Below, piece after piece: positions 35,427 through 44,012 of a stretch of 64,000 nt of DNA. The notes below the pieces were generated by a model. That model saw only the letters and a program-made list of their open reading frames with translations, searched no databases and was not told where the DNA came from. The stretch is from Acuticoccus sediminis (GTDB lineage: Bacteria > Pseudomonadota > Alphaproteobacteria > Rhizobiales > Amorphaceae), in the NCBI RefSeq assembly GCF_003258595.1, contig NZ_QHHQ01000008.1, forward strand, positions 124,001 to 188,000. The letters are read 5' to 3'. Within the stretch, counting starts at the first letter, position 1; each line of letters begins with the position of its first letter. A program made the position numbers and the translations under genes.

Positions 35427-36350
35427 TCAGGCGCGGCGCCGGCGGCGGCTGAGGAAGCCGATCGAGGTGAGGAGCCCGACGACGACGACCGCGATGCCGA
35501 CGACCTGCATCGTCGTCGGCCATTCCCCGGTGATGGGCACACCGATCAGGATCGCGATTCCCGGCACGAGGGCCGGGAAGGCGGATGCGCGCCCCGCCCC
35601 GATGAGCTGGGCCGTGCGCGTGAACGTGATCGTCGCGATCAGGCCCGACAGCACCCCCTGGACCAGAACCTGACTGACGAGGCTCGGTAGCGGCAGCGCG
35701 AGGATGCGGTCGAACGTGTCCGTCAGCAGGAAGAAGGGCACGAACACCACCCCCGACAGGACGGAGATGACCGCGGTCGCGGCGAGCGGCTGCACGGCCC
35801 AGCGCTTGGCGAGCGCCGTGAACAGACCCCAGGAGCTGCCCGCGGTGAAGAACAGGAGATCGCCGAGCCAGGCATGGTTTCCGCCGCGGAAGAGGTTCGG
35901 CCCCGCCACCAGCGCGAGGCCGGAGATGATCACGACGAGACCGATGATCTGGGTGGGGCGGATCGTCTCGCCGAGGATCACGGTGCCGAGCACCAGGCCG
36001 GAGATGATGAGCCCCGACGGCTGGAACACCGCGCCATGGGCGAGCGGGGAGAAATAATACCCTCCCACCGCCAGGTACATGAAGCTTGGCCCGAGGATGA
36101 GGGCGAAGAGGATCCCGCGCGGCCAGCCGATGCCGGCGAGGTTGGCCGGGTCGTGTCGCAGCAGCCAGGGGCCGAGGATGAGCATCGCCGGTCCGAAGCG
36201 CAGCAGGGTGAGGTCCGCCATCGTCAGCCCGGAGGCCGTCCCGAAGCGGTTCATGGCGAGGTATGCACCCCAGATGCATACCGTGACGAGGCCGAGGACG
36301 AGGCCCAACTGCGTGTCCGACAGCGCCTGACGGCGGTCGAGGACGGTCAT
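35427..36350 (-). CDS. EamA/DMT family transporter
   Basis: A 307-residue membrane protein with ten predicted helices arranged as two EamA repeats, typical of drug/metabolite exporters such as RhaT- or YedA-like proteins. Recognisable features are the paired PxxL/GE motifs: GTVILGETIRPTQIIGLVVI in the first repeat and IAILIGVPITGEWPTTMQVV in the second. ATG 36350 has AAGGAG immediately upstream at a good distance. No substrate can be assigned. It stands alone on the minus strand, between a lipoprotein gene and a thioesterase gene. Confidence 0.85.
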   Translation of the reverse strand: MTVLDRRQALSDTQLGLVLGLVTVCIWGAYLAMNRFGTASGLTMADLTLLRFGPAMLILGPWLLRHDPANLAGIGWPRGILFALILGPSFMYLAVGGYYFSPLAHGAVFQPSGLIISGLVLGTVILGETIRPTQIIGLVVIISGLALVAGPNLFRGGNHAWLGDLLFFTAGSSWGLFTALAKRWAVQPLAATAVISVLSGVVFVPFFLLTDTFDRILALPLPSLVSQVLVQGVLSGLIATITFTRTAQLIGAGRASAFPALVPGIAILIGVPITGEWPTTMQVVGIAVVVVGLLTSIGFLSRRRRRA

Positions 36351-36606
36351 GGGCACTCCTTGGGTTCGCACGGGACCGAGCGGCAGACGCGGCGCGGCGC
36401 AATTTGCGTGTCGTGGCACAGATTGTCGGGCCGGGGTACCTCGTGAATCGCGATACCGTCATTCGCTGACGGCGTGGCGCTGTCTTGCCGCAGGCGAGGG
36501 TCGGTTGACTTGGGGGCCGGGTCGGCGAAGCGGATGGCCAGACCCTTGCGGGGCCGAGCGGGGGGATGACAGACTGCCGCCGAGAGCAACAACGTCAGGC
36601 GGCACG

Positions 36607-37071
36607 GTGGCTGAAAGCAAGATCGACGGCGATGCCGTCCGTTCCCGGGTCGAGACCGCGCTCGCCACGAACGCCCCCGGCTTCGAGACGTTCTTCCTCG
36701 CCCGCCTCCTCGACGCTTCGTTTCGCTACCTTCCGGAAGGCGTTGCCGATTCGGACGTCGAGGTCTGTCTGGTGAGCTTCCCCGTCGCACCGTTCCTGTT
36801 CAATCCACAGGGCACGCTGCACGGCGGGATCATCGCCATGGCGATGGACATCTCGATGGGCCACCTCCTCAACAAGGCGACCGGGGCGACCGGCACCGCC
36901 ACCATCGAGATGAAGACACAGTACATGCGTCCCATCGGCGTGGGGACGGCGACCTGCGAAGGCCGCTTCCTGCGCCGGGGCCGCACCATGTGCTTCATGG
37001 AAAGCCGCCTGTTCGACGAGGCCGAGCGCCTCTGCGCCCACGCCACCTCCACCTGGAAGCTGCCGGGCTGA
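36607..37071 (+). CDS. PaaI family hotdog thioesterase
   Basis: A 154-residue thioesterase-superfamily protein. The signature NPQGTLHGGIIAMAMDISMG is the HGG motif of PaaI-type enzymes, followed by TIEMKTQYMRPIGVGTATCE and GRTMCFMESRLFD. It probably hydrolyses acyl-CoA thioesters; the acyl group is unknown. The start is GTG 36607, since conserved sequence begins shortly after it and no ATG fits; the ribosome site is weak. It is convergent with the acyl-CoA synthetase gene 76 bp away. Confidence 0.85.
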   Translation: MAESKIDGDAVRSRVETALATNAPGFETFFLARLLDASFRYLPEGVADSDVEVCLVSFPVAPFLFNPQGTLHGGIIAMAMDISMGHLLNKATGATGTATIEMKTQYMRPIGVGTATCEGRFLRRGRTMCFMESRLFDEAERLCAHATSTWKLPG

Positions 37072-37115
37072 CGACGCGCCCCCAAGCGGACGACGCGCCC
37101 GCGGGCGGCCGGAGA

Positions 37116-37135
37116 GCCGCCGCCGGGGCGGCGGC
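37116..37135. terminator. Possible bidirectional terminator hairpin
   Basis: GCCGCCGC (37116-37123) and GCGGCGGC (37128-37135) flank a 4-nt loop between two convergent genes. There is no T-run on either side, so strength is doubtful. Confidence 0.35.
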
Positions 37136-37146
37136 CCGGGGCAGGC

Positions 37147-39324
37147 TCAGGCCGGCTCGACCTGAGCCTCGCCGGAGACCTCCGCGGCGCCGGCCGTCAC
37201 GATCAGCGCGTCCACGGCGATGATGTCCGTGCCGCGGCAGATCAGCGGGTTGACGTCGAGCTCGGCGATCGCGCCCGCATGGTCGGCCGCGAACTCGGAC
37301 ACCCGGGCGACGATGTCGGCGAGCCGCTCCACGTTCACCGCCGGGAGGTCGCGGAAGCCCTCGAGGATCGCGCGCCCGCGCAGCCGGCCCAGCATGTCCC
37401 GCGCCTCGCCCGGCGTCACGGGGGCGGGCGCGGCGACGCTGTCCTTCAGCAGCTCGACCAGCACGCCGCCGAGGCCGACCACCACGATGGGGCCGAACGC
37501 GGCGTCCACGGTGGCACCGACCACGATCTCGACCCCCTTCGGGATCATCGGCTGGAGGAGGACGCCGTCGAGCCGCGCGGAGGGGGCCGCGGCGGCGACC
37601 CTCTCCATCATCTGCGTGAAGGCGCTTTCGACGGCGTCGGGCGTCGAGAGGTCGAGGGCGATCCCGCCGACCTCGGTCTTGTGGGGCAGGTCGGGCGAAT
37701 CGATCTTCATGACGAGCGGCATGGCGAGGCGCTCGGCGATGGCGCGCGCCTCCTCGGCGGTGCGTGCGCGCTCCTCGGTGACGACGGGGACGCCGTAGGC
37801 CGACAGCACGCGCTTGGCGTCGCGCTCGGCGAGCGTGCGCCCCGCGGCCGCGAGGTCCGGCGCGACCCGCGCCGCGGCGTCCGGATCGGAGATGCGGCCG
37901 CTCTGCGTCGACCGGCCTCGCCTGGCATGCCAGTCGGTCCACATCCTGATCGCCTTGAAGGTGAGGTTCATCGAGCGGGTGAGGATGAGGTGGCGCGCCT
38001 CCTCGACCTCCAGCGAGCCCGGCCCCTCGAGCCACGCCGTCAGCCACGGCACGATGATGGGCTTGCCCGCCTCGCCGGCGATCTGGTCCATGAGCGCGAT
38101 GCGCGGCAGGCTCGTCTCGTAGGCGAGGACGTGCGGGACGATGACCGAGTTGTACTCGGCCTGGCCCATCACCGAACGGATGCATACCTCCAGCGATTCC
38201 ATGTCGTTGATCACCTGTGCGGTGACGTCGCACGGGTTGCGCGCCGAGCCGAACTCGGGGATGCGCGCGGCGAGGGTCGCCGAGACCTCTGCGTTGGGCT
38301 GGGGAAGGGGAACGCTCGCCAACTCGGCCGCGTCCGCGGCCATGATCGCCGCGCCGCCCGATGTCGCGATGACGACGGTGCCGTTCGCGGCGGGCGTCCC
38401 GGCCTTGCCGAAAAAGGCGGTAACCTCGAGGAGCTCCTCGTAGCTTTCCACGAACACGCCGCCGGCTCGCTCCACCATCGTGCGGTAGGCGTCCTCCGAC
38501 CCGGCGAGGTTGCCGGTGTGGGAGGCGGCGGCGCGCGCGCCTTCCTCGCCCTTGGCCATCTTGTAGAGGACGACGGGCTTGCCGGCCTCCGTGGCACCGC
38601 GGATCGCCGTCTCGATCTGCCGCGGATGGGGCATCCCTTCGAGCAGGCAGCCGATCACCGCGGTGTCCTCGTCGCTGGCGAGGTAGGCGATGCAGTCGGC
38701 GAGGTTCACGTCGGCGGAATTGCCGCAGGTCAGGATGGAGCTGAAGTAGACGCCGCGCTGCGCCGCCTGGCTCGCCGCGAGCCCGAGCGCGCCGGACTGG
38801 CTGATGAAGCCGATGCGCCGCAACTCGCGCGGCCGGTCCCAGCAGCGCTCGAAGGCGAGGTCGGACAGGAAGGTCGCCGCACAGCGCGATTCGTAGGCGA
38901 CGAAACCGATGGTGTTGGGCCCGTTGAGCCGCACGCCGCTTTCGGCCGCCCGCGCCGCGAGGCGCGTCTGGATCGCCGCGGTCTCGGCATCGCCGGTCTC
39001 GGCGAAGCCCGAGGCGATCACCACGGCGCCACCCGCCCCGACCGCGATGCACTCCTCGAAGATCGGCTCCACCTGCTTGAGGTCCGTCGCGATCACCACG
39101 CAGTCGGGCGCCTCGGGCAGGGAGGAGAGCGACGGATAGCAGCGGCGGCCGTAGAGCTCGTCGCGCTTCGGGTTGATGAGGTAGAGCGTGCCGGTGAAAG
39201 CGTAGAGGTTGGCGACGAAGCGGGCGCCGAACGACGTCTCGCGCGAGGAGACGCCGACGATCGCGATGCTTTTCGGGTTGAAGAGTCGCCGCAGCGACTG
39301 TCCGGGATAGGGGTCGCGTGTCAT
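37147..39324 (-). CDS. ADP-forming acyl-CoA synthetase (acetate-CoA ligase family)
   Basis: A 725-residue NDP-forming acyl-CoA synthetase. Its order is CoA-binding domain (RRLFNPKSIAIVGVSSRE), succinyl-CoA-ligase-like domain (IGFISQSGALGLAASQAAQR), then an ATP-grasp domain (PLVMKIDSPDLPHKTEVGGI). The phospho-histidine is expected in the SHTGNLAG block (ASHTGNLAGSEDAY). The C-terminus has VGLGGVLVELLKD and DVNPLICRG. Members activate acetate, pimelate-like or other acyl groups; the substrate is unknown. ATG 39324 is favoured over an in-frame upstream start. A perfect 19-bp palindrome lies about 60 nt upstream, suggesting regulation by a dimeric repressor. Confidence 0.87.
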   Translation of the reverse strand: MTRDPYPGQSLRRLFNPKSIAIVGVSSRETSFGARFVANLYAFTGTLYLINPKRDELYGRRCYPSLSSLPEAPDCVVIATDLKQVEPIFEECIAVGAGGAVVIASGFAETGDAETAAIQTRLAARAAESGVRLNGPNTIGFVAYESRCAATFLSDLAFERCWDRPRELRRIGFISQSGALGLAASQAAQRGVYFSSILTCGNSADVNLADCIAYLASDEDTAVIGCLLEGMPHPRQIETAIRGATEAGKPVVLYKMAKGEEGARAAASHTGNLAGSEDAYRTMVERAGGVFVESYEELLEVTAFFGKAGTPAANGTVVIATSGGAAIMAADAAELASVPLPQPNAEVSATLAARIPEFGSARNPCDVTAQVINDMESLEVCIRSVMGQAEYNSVIVPHVLAYETSLPRIALMDQIAGEAGKPIIVPWLTAWLEGPGSLEVEEARHLILTRSMNLTFKAIRMWTDWHARRGRSTQSGRISDPDAAARVAPDLAAAGRTLAERDAKRVLSAYGVPVVTEERARTAEEARAIAERLAMPLVMKIDSPDLPHKTEVGGIALDLSTPDAVESAFTQMMERVAAAAPSARLDGVLLQPMIPKGVEIVVGATVDAAFGPIVVVGLGGVLVELLKDSVAAPAPVTPGEARDMLGRLRGRAILEGFRDLPAVNVERLADIVARVSEFAADHAGAIAELDVNPLICRGTDIIAVDALIVTAGAAEVSGEAQVEPA

Positions 39325-39379
39325 GTCCGTTTCTCGTGTCCTTGGGCTTTTTGCGGACACTTTAAACGGTTTGACGAAT

Positions 39380-39398
39380 TTCGAAACTCAGTTTCGAA
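39380..39398. promoter_or_regulatory. Operator-like 19-bp palindrome
   Basis: TTCGAAACT and AGTTTCGAA are perfect inverted arms around a single C. It lies 56-74 nt upstream of the acyl-CoA synthetase ATG (minus strand), in the right place for a TetR- or MarR-type operator. Confidence 0.5.
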
Positions 39399-39401
39399 GT
39401 G

Positions 39402-39434
39402 CGAGTGGCGGCGGGCCGTCGCGGCCGCCACTCG
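39402..39434 (-). terminator. Hairpin after the FecR-domain gene
   Basis: CGAGTGGCGGC and GCCGCCACTCG are perfect 11-bp arms around an 11-nt loop, starting 7 nt beyond the FecR-gene stop. No T-run follows, so it may be Rho-dependent or a stability hairpin. Confidence 0.45.
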
Positions 39435-39440
39435 TTCCGG

Positions 39441-42400
39441 TCAGCGCTGGCCGACGAAGGTGCCGTTCGCCCGCCATCCGCGCTCGGACGCGTCGAACGA
39501 TCCGATGACGCCCTGGGCGTGGGTCCGGGGACCGTCGACGAAGGCGCCGGTGACGTTGCCGGTCAGGCTCGGGAACTCGCCGCTCGTGTCGCCGCCGCTG
39601 ACGCGGCCGCCGAACTGGTTCAGCGCCGAAGGGGCGTCCTGCATGCCGACCGCGCCGCCGAAGTTGCGCCCGTCGAAGTTGTTGAACTGGATGTTGCCGG
39701 CGCGCTCGCCGAAGTCGAAGTCCATCTTGACCTGACCGACGGCGACATAGTGCGCCGTGCCGGTCTCCGTCGCAGCGGCGACGTTGCCGACGGCGTGCCC
39801 GTTGAAGGTCGCCGAGCCGGAGGTGGGCATGTCGACCTGACGCGTCACGTCGCCGGCCGCCCAGGTGCCGAGGTGGACGAAGTCACGCCGCGTCTCGCCG
39901 TCGGCGACCTCGGTCTCCGTCTGCGTGCCCCACCAGCCCCATTCCAGGAACTTGCACTCGCACTCGGTGACCCCGGCGCTCTCGAAGAGCTCCTTCTGCG
40001 GCACCAGCGTCGAGGGGATCATGTACGTCGCCGGGCTCGTGCCGGCCACCTGGGGGGCGGACGTGCCGGCGTCGGTGGTGATCTTGGTGTCGGGGCTGCC
40101 GGGCCGGTTGTTGTAGCCGGCCTCGATCGCCGCATAGGTGTCGTGGTCGACGTAGGTCTCGGTGGTCGTGCTGCCGCGCACGATGGGCACGGCCGCCTCG
40201 GTCTGCCCGGTGATGTCGCTGCGTCCGGAGAGGTCGATCGTGCCGAGGCCGAACGGGACCTGCAGGGCCGCCACCGTGTCGTCGAGGTTCTGCGAGTCCT
40301 CGACGATGACGACGCCGCCGACGCCGGAGCGCTGCACCAGGGTCTGGAGCACGAACTGGCCGGTCTCCACCGACCGCATCGGGACCGCCCGGCCGTTGTC
40401 GGTCTCCATCATGCCGGCGGCGAAGCCCTCGAACTGGCCGACGACACGGTCGAACGCCGTCACCGGCGTCTCGCGCACCAGGTTGGCGAGAAGGCCGGTG
40501 CCGCTGGTCAGCTCGTTGTCGCCGAGGAAGCCGCCGCTCGACGGCTGCACGTCGACGAAGCCGACCGTCGGGTCGCGGAGCGGCTGTACCGCGTCGTCGG
40601 CGTAGACCTGATCGCCGTTCTGCGCCGCGCCTGTGCCGATGACGAAGGTCTCGCCGTTGGCGCCGTAGATCGTGCGCGGCTTGCCGTCGACGATGAAGTC
40701 GGCGTTGGAGATCGCGCCGGTCATCGCCGCCGCGCCGTAGTCGGACGAGACGCGGTAGGTGCCGCGGCGGCTGCCGATGGCGAACACGCCGGCATCGTCC
40801 GTGTCCTCGAACGTGCTGCTGACGAAGCCGACGCCGAGCGACAGCACCGAGCGCTGGTCGAAGCCCGAACCGCGGATGACGAGACCGGCCTGCAGGAAGC
40901 CCGGCTGCGCGCTGAAGTCGTTGGCGTCGACCATCAGCAGATCGGTGGTGCTCGCCGACAGGAGAGACCGGCCGAACTCGCGTGCCACGAGCGGATTGAG
41001 GAGCGGCAGCTGCGAGTTGAGATCCTGGCGCCGCCACTGCGGATTGGAGTCGATGCGGTAGGTGCGCACCAGCGGGTCGCGCTCGCCGGCCTCCGGGAAG
41101 AAGACGTCGAGCGGCGTCGCGACTCCGCCGTAGCCCGTGAACATCACCTGCTCGAACGCGCCGTTGGGCGTCGCCGGCTGGAGATAGTAGAGCACGAACC
41201 CGTCGGCGCGGCGGATCAGCAGGCCGTTCGACGGGTCGCCGTTGTTGAAGCCGAGCGTGTTGGACGGCAGGCGGAAGCGCCGGTCGCCCTCGGCCTCCGT
41301 GTACGGGAGCGAGGTGCCGCTTTCGGTGCGGATGCGGACGATCTCGCCTTCCTCGTTGCGCACATAGCTCGCCTCCTGGCGCACCGGATCGTTCACCAGC
41401 AGCGTCAGCGCGGCGGCAGCGCCCTCCTGGCCGGGGACGACGGGTGTGCGCGCGGAGCGCATCGTGAAGTCGTTCTCAGGCGGCGGAGGGGGCGGCGGCG
41501 GCGGAGGCGGGGGAGGAGGAGGCGGCGGGGGCGGCGGCTCGGCATTGTTGATCGCGTCGTCGCGGATGACGTCCGACGTCGCCTGCTCGACGATCGTCGT
41601 CTCGATCTGGTTGGTGACGGTCGGGATACCGACCTCGTTCTCTTCGGGCGCGAAGCCGCTGCGCACGATCTCCGGGCGCGGGCGCGGCAGCACCGTCACC
41701 GGGGCGAGGTTCGAGTTGGCGTCCGGGATGAGGCTCGCGACCACGTCCTCGTTGGTCGGGATGACCGTGGCGCCGCCGTTCCTGCCGGGGCGGCCGGACA
41801 GGCGGCTCTGCAGCCGCGACTGGTCGAGCCGCGAGGTCGGCACCGTCTCGACCGTCACGCCGGCCCCGGTGCCGAAGAAGGCGAAGGAGTAGCCCTTCTG
41901 GTAGATGCGCCGGCTCGGCCCGCCGCCGTCGGGGTTGAGCAGCAGCTCGTCGCCGAAGACGAGGGAGGCGGTGGCCGACGGGCAGCGCCCGTCGTCGAGG
42001 CAGGACGGCTCGAGGTCGATGTTGACGATGCCGCCGCGCACGCCGAGCGTTCCGACCGGCGTGCCGAAGCGCACCTGGCTGCCGGTCTTGGACAGCTTGC
42101 CGCCGACGAAGCGCAGCGCGCCCTGCGTCACCTCGGCCGCCAGCGAGCCGCTGCCGGTCGACGGGTTGTAGACGAACTCGTCGATCACCACGCGCGAGTT
42201 GGAGGCGATCGTGAAGGCCGACCCGTCCACGAACATGATCTGCGCCAGACCGTCGTTGGACGTGATGACGCGGTCGCGGAAGAGGATGTTGTCGCCGATC
42301 ACCACGGTCTTGCGCACGGCGGTGCGCTCGACGTCGGTGCTCTGGTTGACGGCGGTGGTGACGCCGATGCGGTCCTGGGCCAGCGACGGCGCCGCGGCGA

Positions 42401-42464
42401 AGATCGTGGCGAGGGCGGTCGCGGCGAGGAAGGCCCGGCGGGGGGAGAAGGTGTGCGCCATCAT
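39441..42464 (-). CDS. FecR-domain surface protein with polyproline tract and TbpB-like C-terminus
   Basis: A 1,007-residue secreted protein. A signal peptide ends near SLAQDR; no lipobox cysteine follows. Next is a FecR domain (about residues 45-190: VVIGDNILFRDRVITSNDGL, then RFGTPVGTLGVRGGIVNIDL). Exactly 20 consecutive prolines lie at about 310-329. A central region of about 470 residues has no recognised fold. The C-terminal 200 residues resemble TbpB-like/Slam-substrate barrels: SATFNGHAVGNVA, QVKMDFDFGERAG, and GAFVDGPR leading to GWRANGTFVGQR. The adjoining gene encodes a Slam-like porin, supporting export to the surface. The TGATG overlap with the upstream gene shows co-translation. 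Confidence 0.75.
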   Translation of the reverse strand: MMAHTFSPRRAFLAATALATIFAAAPSLAQDRIGVTTAVNQSTDVERTAVRKTVVIGDNILFRDRVITSNDGLAQIMFVDGSAFTIASNSRVVIDEFVYNPSTGSGSLAAEVTQGALRFVGGKLSKTGSQVRFGTPVGTLGVRGGIVNIDLEPSCLDDGRCPSATASLVFGDELLLNPDGGGPSRRIYQKGYSFAFFGTGAGVTVETVPTSRLDQSRLQSRLSGRPGRNGGATVIPTNEDVVASLIPDANSNLAPVTVLPRPRPEIVRSGFAPEENEVGIPTVTNQIETTIVEQATSDVIRDDAINNAEPPPPPPPPPPPPPPPPPPPPENDFTMRSARTPVVPGQEGAAAALTLLVNDPVRQEASYVRNEEGEIVRIRTESGTSLPYTEAEGDRRFRLPSNTLGFNNGDPSNGLLIRRADGFVLYYLQPATPNGAFEQVMFTGYGGVATPLDVFFPEAGERDPLVRTYRIDSNPQWRRQDLNSQLPLLNPLVAREFGRSLLSASTTDLLMVDANDFSAQPGFLQAGLVIRGSGFDQRSVLSLGVGFVSSTFEDTDDAGVFAIGSRRGTYRVSSDYGAAAMTGAISNADFIVDGKPRTIYGANGETFVIGTGAAQNGDQVYADDAVQPLRDPTVGFVDVQPSSGGFLGDNELTSGTGLLANLVRETPVTAFDRVVGQFEGFAAGMMETDNGRAVPMRSVETGQFVLQTLVQRSGVGGVVIVEDSQNLDDTVAALQVPFGLGTIDLSGRSDITGQTEAAVPIVRGSTTTETYVDHDTYAAIEAGYNNRPGSPDTKITTDAGTSAPQVAGTSPATYMIPSTLVPQKELFESAGVTECECKFLEWGWWGTQTETEVADGETRRDFVHLGTWAAGDVTRQVDMPTSGSATFNGHAVGNVAAATETGTAHYVAVGQVKMDFDFGERAGNIQFNNFDGRNFGGAVGMQDAPSALNQFGGRVSGGDTSGEFPSLTGNVTGAFVDGPRTHAQGVIGSFDASERGWRANGTFVGQR

Positions 42465-43849
42465 CAGAACCTTCTGGAGAGACCGAGCGTGAAGATCGCG
42501 TTGGTGTACTCACGCGTGTCGTAGTTCGACGCCTGGTGGCGGATCTGGCTGGTGAAGAAGGCCGCGAAGTCGTGCTCCATCGGGACCGAGATGCCCGCCT
42601 CGGCCCACAGCGCGACGTCCTCCTCGGTGGTCCCCGGGTCGAGGACCGGGTCGGGACCCCAGTAGGGGCGGTAGGTGGCGCCGCCGGTCAGCGACAGCTC
42701 CCACGGCACGCTCCCCTCGAGCGGGCCGTAGTTGGGACCGAAGAAGCGGTAGGTGACGTTGCCGATGAGGTTGAGCTCGGCGAAGCTCTTGAAGTCCTCG
42801 CGGGCGTCGACGATGCGCGTGCCGAGCGCGAGCGAGGTGATCCACTGCGGCGACCACAGCCCCGTGATGCGCCCCGACGCGCGGTATTCCTGACCGGTCT
42901 GGAGACGCACGGTCGGGTAGTCGTCCGAGTTGTCGTAGTTGAGCGCCCGGACCTCGGCGCGCCCGTCGTAGAGGATGTTGTCGGCCAGCGAGCTCTGGAG
43001 GCGGACGCCCGCGCCGTAGGTGCCGGAGTACATCGAGTAGCCGAGCGCGTTGGCGCCGAGGATGCCGTAGACGCCGATGCGGGACGTATCGAGCCCCACG
43101 CGGCCGAGGCTGAAGGACGGACCGACCTGCGCCTCGATCAGGTTGAGGCTGAGCTGGTCCATGTCGAAGAAGACGCTGTTGTAGTTCGTCACGTCGACTT
43201 CGATCAGGTCGCCCTGGTTGCGAAGATCGTAGGAGAAGTGCACCCGGGCGAGGGAGAAGACGTTCCAGTCCGCAGTCGCCCGGGCGTCGTTGTTGAGGAC
43301 GACGGGGATGCCGTTGACGACGACCGTGTCGTCACCGGGCGCGGCGTTGGCGTTGGTCTGGTACTGCACGCCGCCCACGACTTGCGCCGACATCACGAGC
43401 CGGCGGTCCTGCTTCGTGATCGCGCCGAGGAAGGATTCGACGCGCTCGCGCACCGGAGCGGGGAGGTTGGGCTGCGCGGCGACCGCCTCGAGGTAGCTGC
43501 GCGCCATGTCGCGCGCGCCGATGCGGTAGTAAAGGACACCGAGTTCGAGCTGCACGCGCGGCAGGTTCGGCGCGAAGACGAGGATGCGCTCCAGGGTGGC
43601 GATGGCGCCCTCGTAGTCGCCGAGCTTGGCGGAGATGAGGGCGTACTCGAACGCGACGTCGAGGTTGTCGGGGTCGTTGAGGGTGGCGAGAAAGAGCTGG
43701 TCGCGCCGCGCCTCCAGCGCCGATGGACCCGAGGTTCCCGTCTGCGCCGATGCCGCGCTGCACAGACTGAACACAACCATCAGCGCCAGAGCACGAACGA
43801 GCCAACCCCCGCGAAAAGTGCGGCGGCGGACCGTCGACGTGCCGATCAT
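42464..43849 (-). CDS. TPR plus outer-membrane barrel protein (Slam/DUF560-like)
   Basis: A 461-residue exported protein. A signal peptide (region LALMVVFSLCSAASAQ) precedes TPR-like repeats at about residues 45-125 (PDNLDVAFEYALISAKLGDY, LPRVQLELGVLYYRIGARDM) and a C-terminal part of about 300 residues that alternates beta-strand sequence and ends in F (TNAIFTLGLSRRF), as outer-membrane barrels do. This matches the surface lipoprotein assembly modulator (Slam) layout: periplasmic TPR plus barrel. Slams move lipoproteins or related proteins to the cell surface. ATG 43849 has AAGGGG upstream. The stop overlaps the start of the FecR-domain gene. Confidence 0.75.
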   Translation of the reverse strand: MIGTSTVRRRTFRGGWLVRALALMVVFSLCSAASAQTGTSGPSALEARRDQLFLATLNDPDNLDVAFEYALISAKLGDYEGAIATLERILVFAPNLPRVQLELGVLYYRIGARDMARSYLEAVAAQPNLPAPVRERVESFLGAITKQDRRLVMSAQVVGGVQYQTNANAAPGDDTVVVNGIPVVLNNDARATADWNVFSLARVHFSYDLRNQGDLIEVDVTNYNSVFFDMDQLSLNLIEAQVGPSFSLGRVGLDTSRIGVYGILGANALGYSMYSGTYGAGVRLQSSLADNILYDGRAEVRALNYDNSDDYPTVRLQTGQEYRASGRITGLWSPQWITSLALGTRIVDAREDFKSFAELNLIGNVTYRFFGPNYGPLEGSVPWELSLTGGATYRPYWGPDPVLDPGTTEEDVALWAEAGISVPMEHDFAAFFTSQIRHQASNYDTREYTNAIFTLGLSRRF

Positions 43850-43954
43850 GGAAGACCCCTTCGCCAGGAACGCATATTCGTGCAATTTTCTACAGTCTAA
43901 CTTGACACTATGGGCGCTCGAACACATCCAACATTCGGTCGTGATTCTGCGATC

Positions 43955-43982
43955 TGTTGCCCTGTGTCGCGTATAGGCAACA
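43955..43982. promoter_or_regulatory. Inverted repeat in the divergent promoter region
   Basis: TGTTGCC (43955-43961) and GGCAACA (43976-43982) are perfect inverted arms, 14 nt apart, between the divergent Slam-like and cyclase genes. A TTGACA hexamer lies at 43902-43907. It is a candidate binding site shared by both promoters. Confidence 0.45.
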
Positions 43983-44012
43983 ATTTGGGGATGACGGCGA
44001 GGTCGCCAGCCG

